In this document: positions 53,222 to 61,520 of the stretch, in pieces | Numbering within the stretch: the stretch's first letter is position 1 | How the letters are laid out: each line of letters opens with the position of its first letter | From: Amycolatopsis eburnea | GTDB lineage: Bacteria; Actinomycetota; Actinomycetes; Mycobacteriales; Pseudonocardiaceae | Reading direction: 5' to 3' | Assembly (NCBI RefSeq): GCF_003937945.1 | Contig: NZ_RSEC01000035.1 | Span: forward strand, 1 to 64,000 | Length of the DNA stretch: 64,000 nt | The notes under the pieces: model-generated | Database searches by the model: none | Told to the model about the DNA's origin: nothing | Seen by the model: only the letters and a program-made list of their open reading frames with translations | Position numbers and translations under genes: made by a program

Positions 53222-54081
53222 GCCGCCTCCGCCTCGAACTTGTCCACTTCGGACAGATACGCGCGCTCGTCACCGGAGAGGAACCGGTCCACGAACCCGG
53301 GCCACGCGTCGAGGTCCTTGGCGCACGACGCGTAATGCCGCTGGAACCGTTCGTCCCGGCCGTAGTCCGGCACCGCCGTGGTGAAGTGCGCGCCGCGCGG
53401 CGCCTCGACGACGCCGTCCACGCTGCCGCGGTTGAGCAACAGCGACTGCACCGGCCCGCCCGCGATCAAGTCCGGTGTCTCGACGACTTTCTCGACCGAC
53501 ACGAAGCGTTTCGCCGCCGCGAGGCAGAACAGGTCGTCGAAGTACGGGTCCGGGCCGAGGTACTGGGCGTTGCCGCGAGCGTCGGCGCGATTCAGGTGCA
53601 CCAGCGCGACGTCGAGGTGCTGCGCGGGGACGGCGACGAGCTCCTCGCCGTCGGCGTAGGGCGAGCGCACGGTCCGCAGGTCCGGGTTGGCGCGCATCAC
53701 CTCCGAGCCGAGCCCGGCGCGCAGTGGGAGGAACGGAAGCCGTTGCGCGGCCGCGGAAAGCGCCGCGCCGAACATGCCTTCGTCGTATTCGGTGACGGTG
53801 ATGGCGCCGGTTTCGCGGGCGCGGCCGAACCACGGGTCGAACGGGATCGAGTCGAGGGTGACGAATCCGAAGACCACGCGCTTGACCTTGCCCGCCGCGC
53901 ACAGCAGGCCGACGTCGGGGCCGCCGTAGGAGACCACGGTCAGATCGCGGACCGGCGTGCGGAGGATCGCGCGGACCAGCGCCATCGGTTTGCGCCGGGA
54001 GCCCCAGCCGCCGATGCCGACCGTCATGCCGTCTTCCAGTTCCGCCGCGACCTCGTCGGCGGTCATGCGCTTATCGGCCAT
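53218..54081 (-). CDS. ipdA: COCHEA-CoA hydrolase alpha subunit IpdA
   Basis: A 287-residue class I CoA-transferase-fold alpha subunit. DGMTVGIGGWGSRRKPMALV is the N-terminal glycine-rich segment; TEYDEGMFGAAL holds the acidic active-site region; VHLNRADARGNAQYLG is conserved in the family. Works with IpdB in opening the last steroid ring. ATG 54081 lies 11 bp inside the 3' end of echA20. Confidence 0.9.
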   Translation of the reverse strand: MADKRMTADEVAAELEDGMTVGIGGWGSRRKPMALVRAILRTPVRDLTVVSYGGPDVGLLCAAGKVKRVVFGFVTLDSIPFDPWFGRARETGAITVTEYDEGMFGAALSAAAQRLPFLPLRAGLGSEVMRANPDLRTVRSPYADGEELVAVPAQHLDVALVHLNRADARGNAQYLGPDPYFDDLFCLAAAKRFVSVEKVVETPDLIAGGPVQSLLLNRGSVDGVVEAPRGAHFTTAVPDYGRDERFQRHYASCAKDLDAWPGFVDRFLSGDERAYLSEVDKFEAEAA

Positions 54082-54811
54082 TCAAGAACTCCTCGCGGGC
54101 CTCGTCGGACGCGCCGAGCAGGTTCAGCTCGAAGGTGAACCCCTGCTCGAACCGGTAGCTGCGGTGCACCTGCTGGGTGTCGATCCCGTTCAGCGCCTCC
54201 TTGGCGGCCCGGATCACCCGCGGGTCCTTCTTCGCGATGTCCGCGGCGACGGCCATCGCCGCGTCGTCGAGCTGGGCGCGCGGGACGACCTGGTACACCG
54301 AACCGTGCGCGTGCAGCTCGGCCGCGGTGATCGTGCGGGCGGTGAAGTAGAGCGTGCGCATCAGGTGCTGCGGCACCAGCCGGGCCAGGTGCGTCGCCGC
54401 GCCGAGCGCGCCTCGCTCGACCTCCGGCACGCCGAAGGTCGCGTCGTCCGCCGCGACGATCACGTCCGCGTTGCCGACCAGCCCGATCCCGCCGCCGAGG
54501 CAGAAGCCGTGCACCGCCGCGACCACCGGCACCTCGCAGTCGTAGACGGCGCCGAAAGCGGCGTAGCAGCCCCGGTTCGCGCCGACCAGCGCGTCGTAAC
54601 CCTCGCTGCGCTGGATCTCCTTGATGTCCACGCCCGCGTTGAAGCCCCGCCCTTCGGCGCGCAGCACCACGACGTGCACGTCCGGGTCCCGCCCGGCCCG
54701 CCTGATCGCGTCGGCGAGATCGAACCAGCCCTGCACCGGCAGCGCGTTGACCGGCGGGAAGTCGACGGTGACGACCTCGACGTGCCCGGCGCGTTTGGTG
54801 ATGATGCCCAT
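54071..54811 (-). CDS. echA20: HIEC-CoA ring hydrolase EchA20
   Basis: A 246-residue crotonase-fold enzyme. GFNAGVDIKEIQRSEG and VHGFCLGGGIGLVGNADVI are the oxyanion-hole segments, and FGVPEVERGALGAATHLARLV the active-site helix. EchA20 hydrolyses ring D of HIEC-CoA instead of hydrating a double bond. The call rests on family and on the neighbouring ipdA. Its ATG at 54811 overlaps the SDR stop. Confidence 0.87.
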   Translation of the reverse strand: MGIITKRAGHVEVVTVDFPPVNALPVQGWFDLADAIRRAGRDPDVHVVVLRAEGRGFNAGVDIKEIQRSEGYDALVGANRGCYAAFGAVYDCEVPVVAAVHGFCLGGGIGLVGNADVIVAADDATFGVPEVERGALGAATHLARLVPQHLMRTLYFTARTITAAELHAHGSVYQVVPRAQLDDAAMAVAADIAKKDPRVIRAAKEALNGIDTQQVHRSYRFEQGFTFELNLLGASDEAREEFLNGR

Positions 54812-55689
54812 CAGCTCGCTCCGTAGACGGGTTCGGGCTCGGGCGCGCGCTCGAGCAGATCGGCGACCACCGGACCGAGTTCGGCCGGGTCCCAGCGAGC
54901 CTCCTTGTCCACCACCGGGCCGTGCCGCCAGCCCTGCGCGAGGGAAACCTTGCCGCCCTCGACCTCGAACATCCGGCCGGTGACGTGCGAGGATTCTTCG
55001 CTGCCCAGCCACACGACAAGAGGCGAGACGTTCTCCGGCGCCATCGCGTCGAAGCCGCTCTCGGGGCGGGCCATCGACGCGAACACCCCTTCGGTCATCT
55101 GCGTTCGGGCGGCGGGCGCGATCGCGTTCACCGTCACCCCGTACCGCGCCAGCTCGGCGGCCGCCACGACGGTCAGCCCGGCGATCCCCGCCTTCGCGGC
55201 CGAGTAGTTGCCCTGGCCGATGCTGCCCAGCAACCCGGCACCCGAACTGGTGTTGATCACCCGCGCTCGCGGCACCCGGCCGGCTTTGGCTTCGGCCCGC
55301 CAGTGCCCGGAGGCGTGCCGCAGCGGCGCGAAATGCCCCTTGAGGTGCACGCGGATCACCGCGTCCCACTCGTCTTCGCTCAGGTTGGCCAGCATCCGGT
55401 CCCGGACGAACCCCGCGTTGTTGACCAGCACGTCCAGCCGGCCGAAGTTCTCCAGCGCCGTACCGATCAGCTCGGCGGCCCCGGCCCAGTCGGCGACGTC
55501 GGAGGTGTTCACCACCGCCTTCCCGCCGAGCCCTTCGATCTCGGCGACGACCTCGGCGGCCGCGTCCCCGGCCACGTCGTTCACCACGACCAGCGCCCCC
55601 TCGGCGGCGAACGCGAGCGCGTGCGCGCGCCCGATCCCGCGTCCGGCCCCGGTCACCACGACCACCCGGTCCTGGCACAACCCGCTCAC
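54811..55689 (-). CDS. SDR oxidoreductase of the ipd operon (Rv3549c position)
   Basis: A 292-residue SDR from GTG 55689, preceded by GGGAGG. VTGAGRGIGRAHALAFAAEGA is the cofactor site, LVNNAGFVRDRM and INTSSGAGLLGS (Ser) with NYSAAKAGI (Tyr-Lys) the catalytic parts; a C-terminal extension (about 255-292) resembles the multifunctional-enzyme-type hydroxyacyl-CoA SDRs. Probably a 3-hydroxyacyl-CoA dehydrogenase of the side-chain or ring pathway. Confidence 0.82.
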   Translation of the reverse strand: MSGLCQDRVVVVTGAGRGIGRAHALAFAAEGALVVVNDVAGDAAAEVVAEIEGLGGKAVVNTSDVADWAGAAELIGTALENFGRLDVLVNNAGFVRDRMLANLSEDEWDAVIRVHLKGHFAPLRHASGHWRAEAKAGRVPRARVINTSSGAGLLGSIGQGNYSAAKAGIAGLTVVAAAELARYGVTVNAIAPAARTQMTEGVFASMARPESGFDAMAPENVSPLVVWLGSEESSHVTGRMFEVEGGKVSLAQGWRHGPVVDKEARWDPAELGPVVADLLERAPEPEPVYGAS

Positions 55690-56454
55690 GAATCCTCCCG
55701 ATGGTTGACGTCGGCCGCCGCCAAGAACGCCGGCACCTCTCCCCCGCCGTGCACCCGCAGGGTCGCGCCGGAGACGTAGGAAGCCAGCGGCGAAGCCAGG
55801 AACGCGGCACAGGCGCCGACCTCCTCGGGCTCGGCCAGCCGGCCCAGCGGCACGGTCTTCCCGACCGCCTCGACCGCGGCCTCGCTGCCGTAGTGCAGGT
55901 GCGACTGCTCGGTCCGCACCATCCCGACGTCGAGCGCGTTGACCCGCACCTTCGGCGCCCACTCGACAGCCAGGGACGCGGTCAGGTTGTCCAGCCCCGC
56001 CTTCGCCGCCCCGTACGCCGCTGTCCCCGGCGACGGCCGCGTCCCGCTCACGCTGGAGATCATCACGATCGCACCGCCGCCGTCCTGACGCTGCATCACG
56101 GCGTTCGCGTGCTGCGAGACCAGCAGCGGGGCCAGCAGGTTCAGCTGCACGACCTTCTCGTGCAGCCGCGGCGAGGCCTCCCCCGCCGGGACGTAAGGCG
56201 CCCCGCCGGCGTTGTTCACGACCACGTCCAGGCGCCCGTGCCGCCCCACGATCCCCTCGACGAGCGCGGCGACCTGCGTCTCGTCTCGGACGTCGCACTG
56301 GACGAACTCGGCGTCGGTGGGCGCTTCGCGGCGCGCGCAGGTGACCACGCGGGCGCCGTGGGCCAGGAACACGTTGCAGATGCCCCGGCCGACACCCCCG
56401 GACACCGCCGGTGACCAGCACCACGGAACCGGTCAGGCCCAGATCGGTCTTCAC
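55686..56454 (-). pseudogene. SDR oxidoreductase (Rv3548c position), frameshifted near 5' end
   Basis: The expected protein begins at GTG 56454 with KTDLGLTGSVVLVTGGVRG and continues in another frame as GVGRGICNVFLAHGARVVT. The break is at a run of five C on the plus strand (56395-56399); removing one restores TGGVRGVGRGI, the SDR cofactor loop. The rest (NNAGGAPYV, ISSVSGTRPSPGTAAYGAAKAG, to 55686) is undamaged. Initiation at GTG 56405 would give a product lacking the first Rossmann strand, so activity is doubtful unless the run is a sequencing error or slips. First gene of the ipd operon. Confidence 0.75.
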
Positions 56455-56464
56455 GCCACAAAAC

Positions 56465-56478
56465 TAGAACACGTTCTC
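56465..56478. promoter_or_regulatory. KstR-type operator before the ipd operon
   Basis: TAGAACACGTTCTC contains AGAAC-AC-GTTCT (56466-56477), 12 bp upstream of the first SDR start. It has the same AGAAC/GTTCT arms, flanks (ACT..., ...CA) and consensus mismatch as the site at 47258-47271, so one regulator probably controls all three HIP transcripts. Confidence 0.75.
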
Positions 56479-56524
56479 ACTTTGGGCAAGGTGGCGGCCG
56501 GCACCGGCGTCGCGGCGGCCGCGC

Positions 56525-57718
56525 TCAAGCCTCGCGCGCGCGAAGCCCCGCCGCGCGCAGCGCCGCCTGCATCGCGAACCGCGCGTCCCCGTCCTCCAGC
56601 CGCTCCCCGAACGCCTGCTTCAGCTGCTTCACGCGGTACCGCACCGTCTGCGGGTGCACCGACAGCTCCACGGCGATCTTCTCCGAGTTGCCCCCGTGCA
56701 CCAGCCACGACAGCAACGTCTCCCCCAGCCGCAGCCGCGTGCGGGCCGGGAACCGCGCCAGCGGGGCCAGCTCCCGGTTCGCCAGCTGGTCCGCCAACGG
56801 CGCGTCGGACAGCAGCCACAACGTCGTCAGGTGCTCCGCGCACCACGTCACCGGCACGTCCGGGAGCGCGCCGCCGGCCACCAGGCGCAGGGCGGTGCGG
56901 GCCCAGCGCAGGGAATCGGCCGCGCCCGCGAGGTCCGTCGGCGGGCCGACCGCCACGCGGGTGCCGAGGCGGGCCAGGGCGGCAGCGTCGACCGGGGCGG
57001 GCAGGAGCAGGTACGGCTGCGGTGGTTCGAGGTCGGTGAGCACGTCGGGACCCCAGGACGTGCTCACCGCCGTCTCCGCCGCGATCGCCGCCACCGAAGC
57101 GGGGACCGGCCAGCCGGCCGCGGCCGCGAGTTCGGCGAGGACCGGCTCCGGGAGAGCGCCCGGGCCGACGAGGAGCCGCAGCAGGCGGCGGCGCAGGCCC
57201 GCGCGCGTGCCCTCGATCTCCGCGCGCGCCTCGCGGTAACCCTGCGCCGACATCCGGGCCAGCTCGTCCGCGTAGCCGAACAACATCTCCGCCAGCCGCG
57301 CCATCGCCGTCGACGACAACCGGTGACGACGGCCGAGCCGCATGATCCAGCGCCAGCCGGCGCGGGTGCCGACGCGGTACGCCGCCTGGAGGTCGTCGAG
57401 CGTCCGGCCTTCACGCGCCTCGCCCGCGCCGAGGCGGTGGCAGGTGTCGTACAGCCGGTCGCGGGGCGCCTGCGGGTCTTCGACGAGGTCCACGAAGAGC
57501 GCGACCGCGCACTCGACGCCGTGCCGGGTGACGCGGCCGTAGGACCCGTCGCCCGGCCGGGCGTAGACCGGGACGACCCGCCACACCTCCTGGACGATCC
57601 AGTCCACCAGCGCGGGCAGCGCCGGGCGCATGAGCGCCGCGAGCTCGCTTCTCCCGAGCACTTCTCCGCCTTCGTCCCGCGGAGCCGGGACGCGCTGCCG
57701 AGCACTTTCGGGGGACAC
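56525..57718 (-). CDS. PucR/CdaR-family transcriptional regulator
   Basis: A 397-residue regulator. The N-terminal two thirds are a helical sensor with GGDEF-like relict fold (RsbT-type start SELAALMRPALPALVDWI); the C-terminus has the PucR HTH: LLSWLVHGGNSEKIAVELSVHPQTVRYRVKQLKQAFG (quoted in part). GTG 57718 is chosen because GGAGG lies seven bases upstream; the longer frame would overlap the divergent TetR gene. It ends 47 bp before the KstR-type operator region and is a possible local regulator of the ipd operon. Confidence 0.83.
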   Translation of the reverse strand: MSPESARQRVPAPRDEGGEVLGRSELAALMRPALPALVDWIVQEVWRVVPVYARPGDGSYGRVTRHGVECAVALFVDLVEDPQAPRDRLYDTCHRLGAGEAREGRTLDDLQAAYRVGTRAGWRWIMRLGRRHRLSSTAMARLAEMLFGYADELARMSAQGYREARAEIEGTRAGLRRRLLRLLVGPGALPEPVLAELAAAAGWPVPASVAAIAAETAVSTSWGPDVLTDLEPPQPYLLLPAPVDAAALARLGTRVAVGPPTDLAGAADSLRWARTALRLVAGGALPDVPVTWCAEHLTTLWLLSDAPLADQLANRELAPLARFPARTRLRLGETLLSWLVHGGNSEKIAVELSVHPQTVRYRVKQLKQAFGERLEDGDARFAMQAALRAAGLRAREA

Positions 57719-57753
57719 CAAGGTTCCTCCACCGGGGACGGGCGACGGAACGA

Positions 57754-57773
57754 GCTTTACCAGACGGTAAAGC
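57754..57773. promoter_or_regulatory. TetR operator between PucR-type and TetR genes
   Basis: GCTTTACC-AGAC-GGTAAAGC is a 20-bp palindrome with perfect 8-bp arms, 24 bp before the TetR start and 35 bp before the PucR-type start. A second GTAC-rich stretch (57784-57791) follows. The TetR protein encoded alongside is the likely binder and could control both divergent genes. Confidence 0.72.
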
Positions 57774-57797
57774 AGCGGGACCGTACAGTACACCTCC

Positions 57798-58466
57798 ATG
57801 AGCCGGCCGAGTTCCCCTGATCGATCCAGCACCCGCCGCAGCCCGGCCGCCCGGCCCACCGACGGCGAACTGCTCGACGCCGCCCGCGCCGTGTTCGCCG
57901 AACGCGGCTACGCCCAGGCCACCATGGGGCTGATCGCCGACCGCGCCGACTCCACCAAACCGACCCTCTACGCGCATTTCGGGGACAAAGCGGCCCTTTT
58001 CCGCGCCACCGTGACCCGCGAAGTCGCCGCGCTGCGGGAGTGGGTGCTCACCGCGTACGAAACCGCGAGCGCACGGCGGCTGGAAGACCGCGTGCGGATT
58101 TCGGTGATGGCGATGTTCAGCTACGCCGGCGCCCACCCGGACAGCTTCCGGCTGCTGTTCGACTCCGCCGTCGACGAGATGTCGAACGAGCGCCGCGCGC
58201 TGGCCGACACCGTCACCACGCACGTCCTCGCCCGGATCCACGAGACCCTGCTGGCCCACGGCCGGACGCCCGGCCCCGGCGCGGAACTGCTCGCCGCGAT
58301 GATGGTCGGCCTCGTCGGCCGCGCCGCGATGCACGTCTCGCACTCCCCCGGCGTCGACCCGATCGCGGCGGGCGAACTGGCCACCGGGTTCGTCGTGGCC
58401 GCGCTGCGCGGCCTCGACCCGGCACTGCTCGACCACGTCGGCGACGCGCGCCCGTGCGCCACCTGA
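57798..58466 (+). CDS. TetR-family regulator
   Basis: A 222-residue TetR protein with a basic N-terminal arm ([11 protein letters not shown]) and [27 protein letters not shown], followed by a TetR_C_14-like domain ([20 protein letters not shown]). It is divergent from the PucR-type gene and upstream of the cutinase; the perfect palindrome 57754-57773 is the expected binding site. Confidence 0.88.
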   Translation: MSRPSSPDRSSTRRSPAARPTDGELLDAARAVFAERGYAQATMGLIADRADSTKPTLYAHFGDKAALFRATVTREVAALREWVLTAYETASARRLEDRVRISVMAMFSYAGAHPDSFRLLFDSAVDEMSNERRALADTVTTHVLARIHETLLAHGRTPGPGAELLAAMMVGLVGRAAMHVSHSPGVDPIAAGELATGFVVAALRGLDPALLDHVGDARPCAT

Positions 58467-58500
58467 GCGTCCACAACGGACTGGTTGTCACCCGCGGAAC

Positions 58501-58591
58501 AATTCCGGAATTCACCCTTGCCGCGGTCGGCGCGCACTGCGACGCTGCCGTTACCCGCAAGCGATGAACGCATTTCCGGCACATCCGGAAA
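58501..58591. promoter_or_regulatory. Palindromes in the cutinase promoter region
   Basis: The 167-bp gap before the cutinase gene holds a perfect 12-bp palindrome AATTCCGGAATT (58501-58512) and an inverted repeat TTTCCGG-N5-CCGGAAA (58573-58591). The shared TTCCGGAA theme suggests two sites for one regulator of cutinase expression, but no regulator was identified. Confidence 0.45.
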
Positions 58592-58633
58592 GCGCTTGCC
58601 GATCCCGTTTCCGCGAAGAGGTGTTGATCCGTC

Positions 58634-59281
58634 ATGAAAGCACGCCTGTTTTCCGCCGCCGCCGCGCTCGGCATCGCCGTCACCGGCCTCGGCGTCGCCG
58701 CCGCGCCCCAGGCCTCGGCCGCGCCGTGCACCGACATCGACGTCCCGGTCGCCCGCGGCACCGGCGAGCCCGGCACGCTGGGCTTCATCGTCGGCGACCC
58801 GGTCTACCAAGCCGTCCAGAACACGCTGCGGCCGCGCTCGCTCAGCGGCTACCGGGTCGACTACCCCGCCGACCTCGGCGAGCCCGCGTCGGTGCAGAAG
58901 GGCAACACGGACCTGGTCAACCACGTGAAAGCGCAGGCCGCGGCCTGCCCGCAGCAGCGGTTCGTGCTGGTCGGCTACTCCCAGGGCGCCAACGTCGTCG
59001 ACAACTCGATCGGCATCAGCAGCGACGGGGCCGTCGTCGGCGGTCCGATCGTCGCGACCATCCCGGCCGACCTCGCGCCCCGGATCGCGGCGATCCTGCT
59101 GTTCGGCAACCCGATCCGCGCGCTCGGCCGCCAGGTCACGGGGACCTACCAGAGCCGCACCAAGGACTACTGCGCCGACGGCGACCCGATCTGCCAGGCG
59201 GGCGGCTTCAACTTCCTGGCCCACCTGAGCTACGGGAACAACGCCGCCGACGCAGCAGCCTTCGCCGCTACGAAGGTCTGA
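58634..59281 (+). CDS. Secreted cutinase-family esterase
   Basis: A 215-residue secreted alpha/beta hydrolase. The signal peptide ends PQASA near residue 29; PCTDIDVPVARGTGEPG is the start of the cutinase fold; Ser in GYSQGAN, Asp in DYCADGDPIC and His in AHLSYG form the triad, with two Cys pairs for disulfides. Actinobacterial relatives cleave lipid esters or polyesters; Rv3802c, in the mycobacterial mycolate locus, is a phospholipase of this family, which is notable given accD4 and pks13 nearby. Confidence 0.9.
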   Translation: MKARLFSAAAALGIAVTGLGVAAAPQASAAPCTDIDVPVARGTGEPGTLGFIVGDPVYQAVQNTLRPRSLSGYRVDYPADLGEPASVQKGNTDLVNHVKAQAAACPQQRFVLVGYSQGANVVDNSIGISSDGAVVGGPIVATIPADLAPRIAAILLFGNPIRALGRQVTGTYQSRTKDYCADGDPICQAGGFNFLAHLSYGNNAADAAAFAATKV

Positions 59282-59285
59282 CGCC

Positions 59286-60500
59286 TCAGCAGTTGGCGGG
59301 TGCCGGGGTTCCGGTGAAGCGGTTGACGATCCACTGGTGGGCGTCGGCGTTGCCGGCCAGGATCCCGGTGGCGTGGTCGGAAATGTAGGTCTTCCACTGC
59401 TCCCGGACCCCGGCCGCGCAGTACGTCCGGTGCAGCGTCTCCGCCTGCGGGGTGTTGACGATCTCGTCGGTGCTCGCGTGGTACTGGAACACCGGCACCC
59501 GCGGCGGGTTCGCGCCCAGCTTGTTCTGCGCCAGCCGGGCCTGCCACTGCGGGGTGTCCAACGGGTTCGACGTCGTGTAGTCACTGATCTTCTTGAACGA
59601 GTAGTTCAGCAGCAGTTCCGCGACGCACGCGTTCTTCTTGGCGTCGGCCAGCTGCTGACGGCCGGTGTCGTTGAGGAACGAATCCAGCTTCAGGTCCGGG
59701 TAGGCCGCGTCCAGCCCGACCGCGGCGAACGCGAGGAACCCGAACCCGATGTACCCGTCGAGCCCCTTGGCGACCTCGGTGAGGTCGGCCGGGATCCCGC
59801 CCGCGACGACGCCGACGAGGTTCAGCTCCGGCGCGTACGACGGCTGCTTCTCCCCCGCCCACATCGCTCCGCCGCCGCCCTGCGAGTAGCCCTGGAAGAT
59901 CACCTTGGCGCCCTTGGCCAGCCGGGTGGACGGGAGGTTCTGCGCCGCCCGCACCGAATCGATCACCGCGGGCCCCATCGACTGCCCGGTGATGTACGTC
60001 GGCACGGTCGTCGGCGAATAGCCCTCGTAGTCGGTCACCGCGACCGCGTACCCGCTCGAGAGCGAGTCGTTGATGGCGGGCTGGTCGTACAGCGTGCCCC
60101 GCTCCATCGCCTTGGACGCCGTGCACTTGAACGCCGGTCCCTGCGTACCCACCGCGTAGCCGACGATCGGCGCGGTCGCCGGGTCCTTCCCCTTGGGCAC
60201 CAGGATCGTCCCGGTCACCGCGTCCGGGCGGCCCTGGGCGTTGGTCGAGAGGTACATCACCTGCCAGGCGTCGGCGTTGGCCGCGTTGAGCAGCGGGACG
60301 GTCGGGCGCCAGCGGAGCACGTCCCCGGGTTTCCCGGCCGGCAGCGGGGACGGCGGGGTGTAGAACGAGTCGTCGAACGGCCCGGGCAGGATCGGCGCGG
60401 CGGCCGCGCCGGCGGGCGGGCTCGCGGCGACCACCCCCAGTGTCACCAGGCAGCAGCTCACCAGTGCCGACACCAGCTGTCGCACGTGGACGGACTTCAC
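59286..60500 (-). CDS. Secreted lipase, LIP (secretory lipase) family
   Basis: A 404-residue secreted lipase from GTG 60500, with GGAGG five bases upstream (ATG 60512 is an alternative). A signal peptide ends near PPAGAAA. VGYAVGTQGPAFKC, SSGYAVAVTDYEGYS and the nucleophile elbow FQGYSQGGGGAMWAGE are hallmarks of the family; YHASTDEIVN and SDHATGILAG supply Asp and His. Convergent with the cutinase gene, with 4 bp between stops. Confidence 0.87.
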   Translation of the reverse strand: MKSVHVRQLVSALVSCCLVTLGVVAASPPAGAAAAPILPGPFDDSFYTPPSPLPAGKPGDVLRWRPTVPLLNAANADAWQVMYLSTNAQGRPDAVTGTILVPKGKDPATAPIVGYAVGTQGPAFKCTASKAMERGTLYDQPAINDSLSSGYAVAVTDYEGYSPTTVPTYITGQSMGPAVIDSVRAAQNLPSTRLAKGAKVIFQGYSQGGGGAMWAGEKQPSYAPELNLVGVVAGGIPADLTEVAKGLDGYIGFGFLAFAAVGLDAAYPDLKLDSFLNDTGRQQLADAKKNACVAELLLNYSFKKISDYTTSNPLDTPQWQARLAQNKLGANPPRVPVFQYHASTDEIVNTPQAETLHRTYCAAGVREQWKTYISDHATGILAGNADAHQWIVNRFTGTPAPANC

Positions 60501-60528
60501 CACAACCTCCATCGGTCAGCGGACAAAA

Positions 60529-61503
60529 TCAGGCGGGCAGGCCGAGCGCGCCGGCGAGGACCGGCCACGAGTTGTGCAGCGCCCGCTGCCAGTACGGCCA
60601 GCTGTGCGTGCCCGGTCCGTAGTAGTCGACGGTCGCGGGGATTCCCTTGGCCCGCAGCAGATCCGTGAAGCTCTGCGACGACAGCAGCGCCGACGGCTCC
60701 AGGACGTCGGACTGGCCGGGCGGGTCGAGCGGCCCGGTCTGGCCGTTGCCGCACGAGATGTAGAGCGCCGTGCCGCGCAGCTGGTCGACGTGGTCGTACG
60801 GGTTGGCGGCCGACCAGAGCGGCCGCATCCCGAAGGAGTCGCCCCACAGCTGCAGGTAGTTGTAGATGCCGGCGCGGGCGAGGATGCCGATGATCCAGAC
60901 CGGGATGCCCGGGAAGAGCGTGTTGGGCACGCCGCTGTAGGACGCGGCCGCGCCGAACATCCCCGGGTGCTTGAACGCGTACGCGAGCGCGCCGTACCCG
61001 CCGATCGACAGCCCGGCGACCGCCCGCTGGGTGCCGCCGCGGTAGCCGCGTTCGACGATCTGGCGCACTTCGGCGGTGTGGAAGGTGTCCCAGTCGGGGG
61101 TGGCGCCCAGCCCGAAGTTCCACCACTTGGTGTACATCCCGGCCGGTCCGTCGGTCGGCATCACGACGAGGGCGTCCTTGTTCGCGGTGAACGCCTTGAC
61201 GTCGGTGAACTGGTCCCACGACTTGTAGTCGACGGGTTCGCAGCAGCCGTGCAGCAGGAACAGCACCGGCCAGGTCCGGCTCGGCTGCGCGGCCCAGCCG
61301 GTCGGCACGATCAGCCGGACCATGCCGGTGGTGCCGAGCGCGGGCGAACTGACCTTCAGGTCGACGGTCCGGGCGTCCACCCAGGTTTCCGAGACGACCT
61401 TCGCGCCGTCGTCGGCCACGGCGGGGGCGGCCACGGCCGGGGTCACGCCGCCGGCGGCCACCAAGAGCACGGCGGACAACGCCAGCAAAGCCCATCGCTT
61501 CAT
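60529..61503 (-). CDS. Secreted esterase, antigen 85/esterase D fold
   Basis: A 324-residue alpha/beta hydrolase of the PF00756 type. Signal peptide to about residue 25 (ending AVAAPA). PVLFLLHGCCEPVDYKSWDQF, nucleophile Ser in VAGLSIGGYGALAYAF, and His in PGTHSWPYWQRAL are clear. Ag85 mycolyltransferases share this fold, but the elbow GLSIGGYGAL is closer to general acyl esterases. Its position right before accD4-pks13 mirrors fbp genes beside the mycobacterial mycolate locus. Confidence 0.83.
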   Translation of the reverse strand: MKRWALLALSAVLLVAAGGVTPAVAAPAVADDGAKVVSETWVDARTVDLKVSSPALGTTGMVRLIVPTGWAAQPSRTWPVLFLLHGCCEPVDYKSWDQFTDVKAFTANKDALVVMPTDGPAGMYTKWWNFGLGATPDWDTFHTAEVRQIVERGYRGGTQRAVAGLSIGGYGALAYAFKHPGMFGAAASYSGVPNTLFPGIPVWIIGILARAGIYNYLQLWGDSFGMRPLWSAANPYDHVDQLRGTALYISCGNGQTGPLDPPGQSDVLEPSALLSSQSFTDLLRAKGIPATVDYYGPGTHSWPYWQRALHNSWPVLAGALGLPA

Positions 61504-61520
61504 CGCGACTCCTCGACTTC

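Noticed and set aside
54811..56454. One long fused SDR-SDR protein
   Set aside because: The frame joins two genes only because of the 1-base shift at 56395-56399; the middle is an Arg/Gly-rich out-of-frame translation.
57719..57859. N-terminal extension of the PucR-type regulator to 57859
   Set aside because: It would overlap the divergent TetR gene and span the palindromic operator; GTG 57718 has a clear ribosome site.
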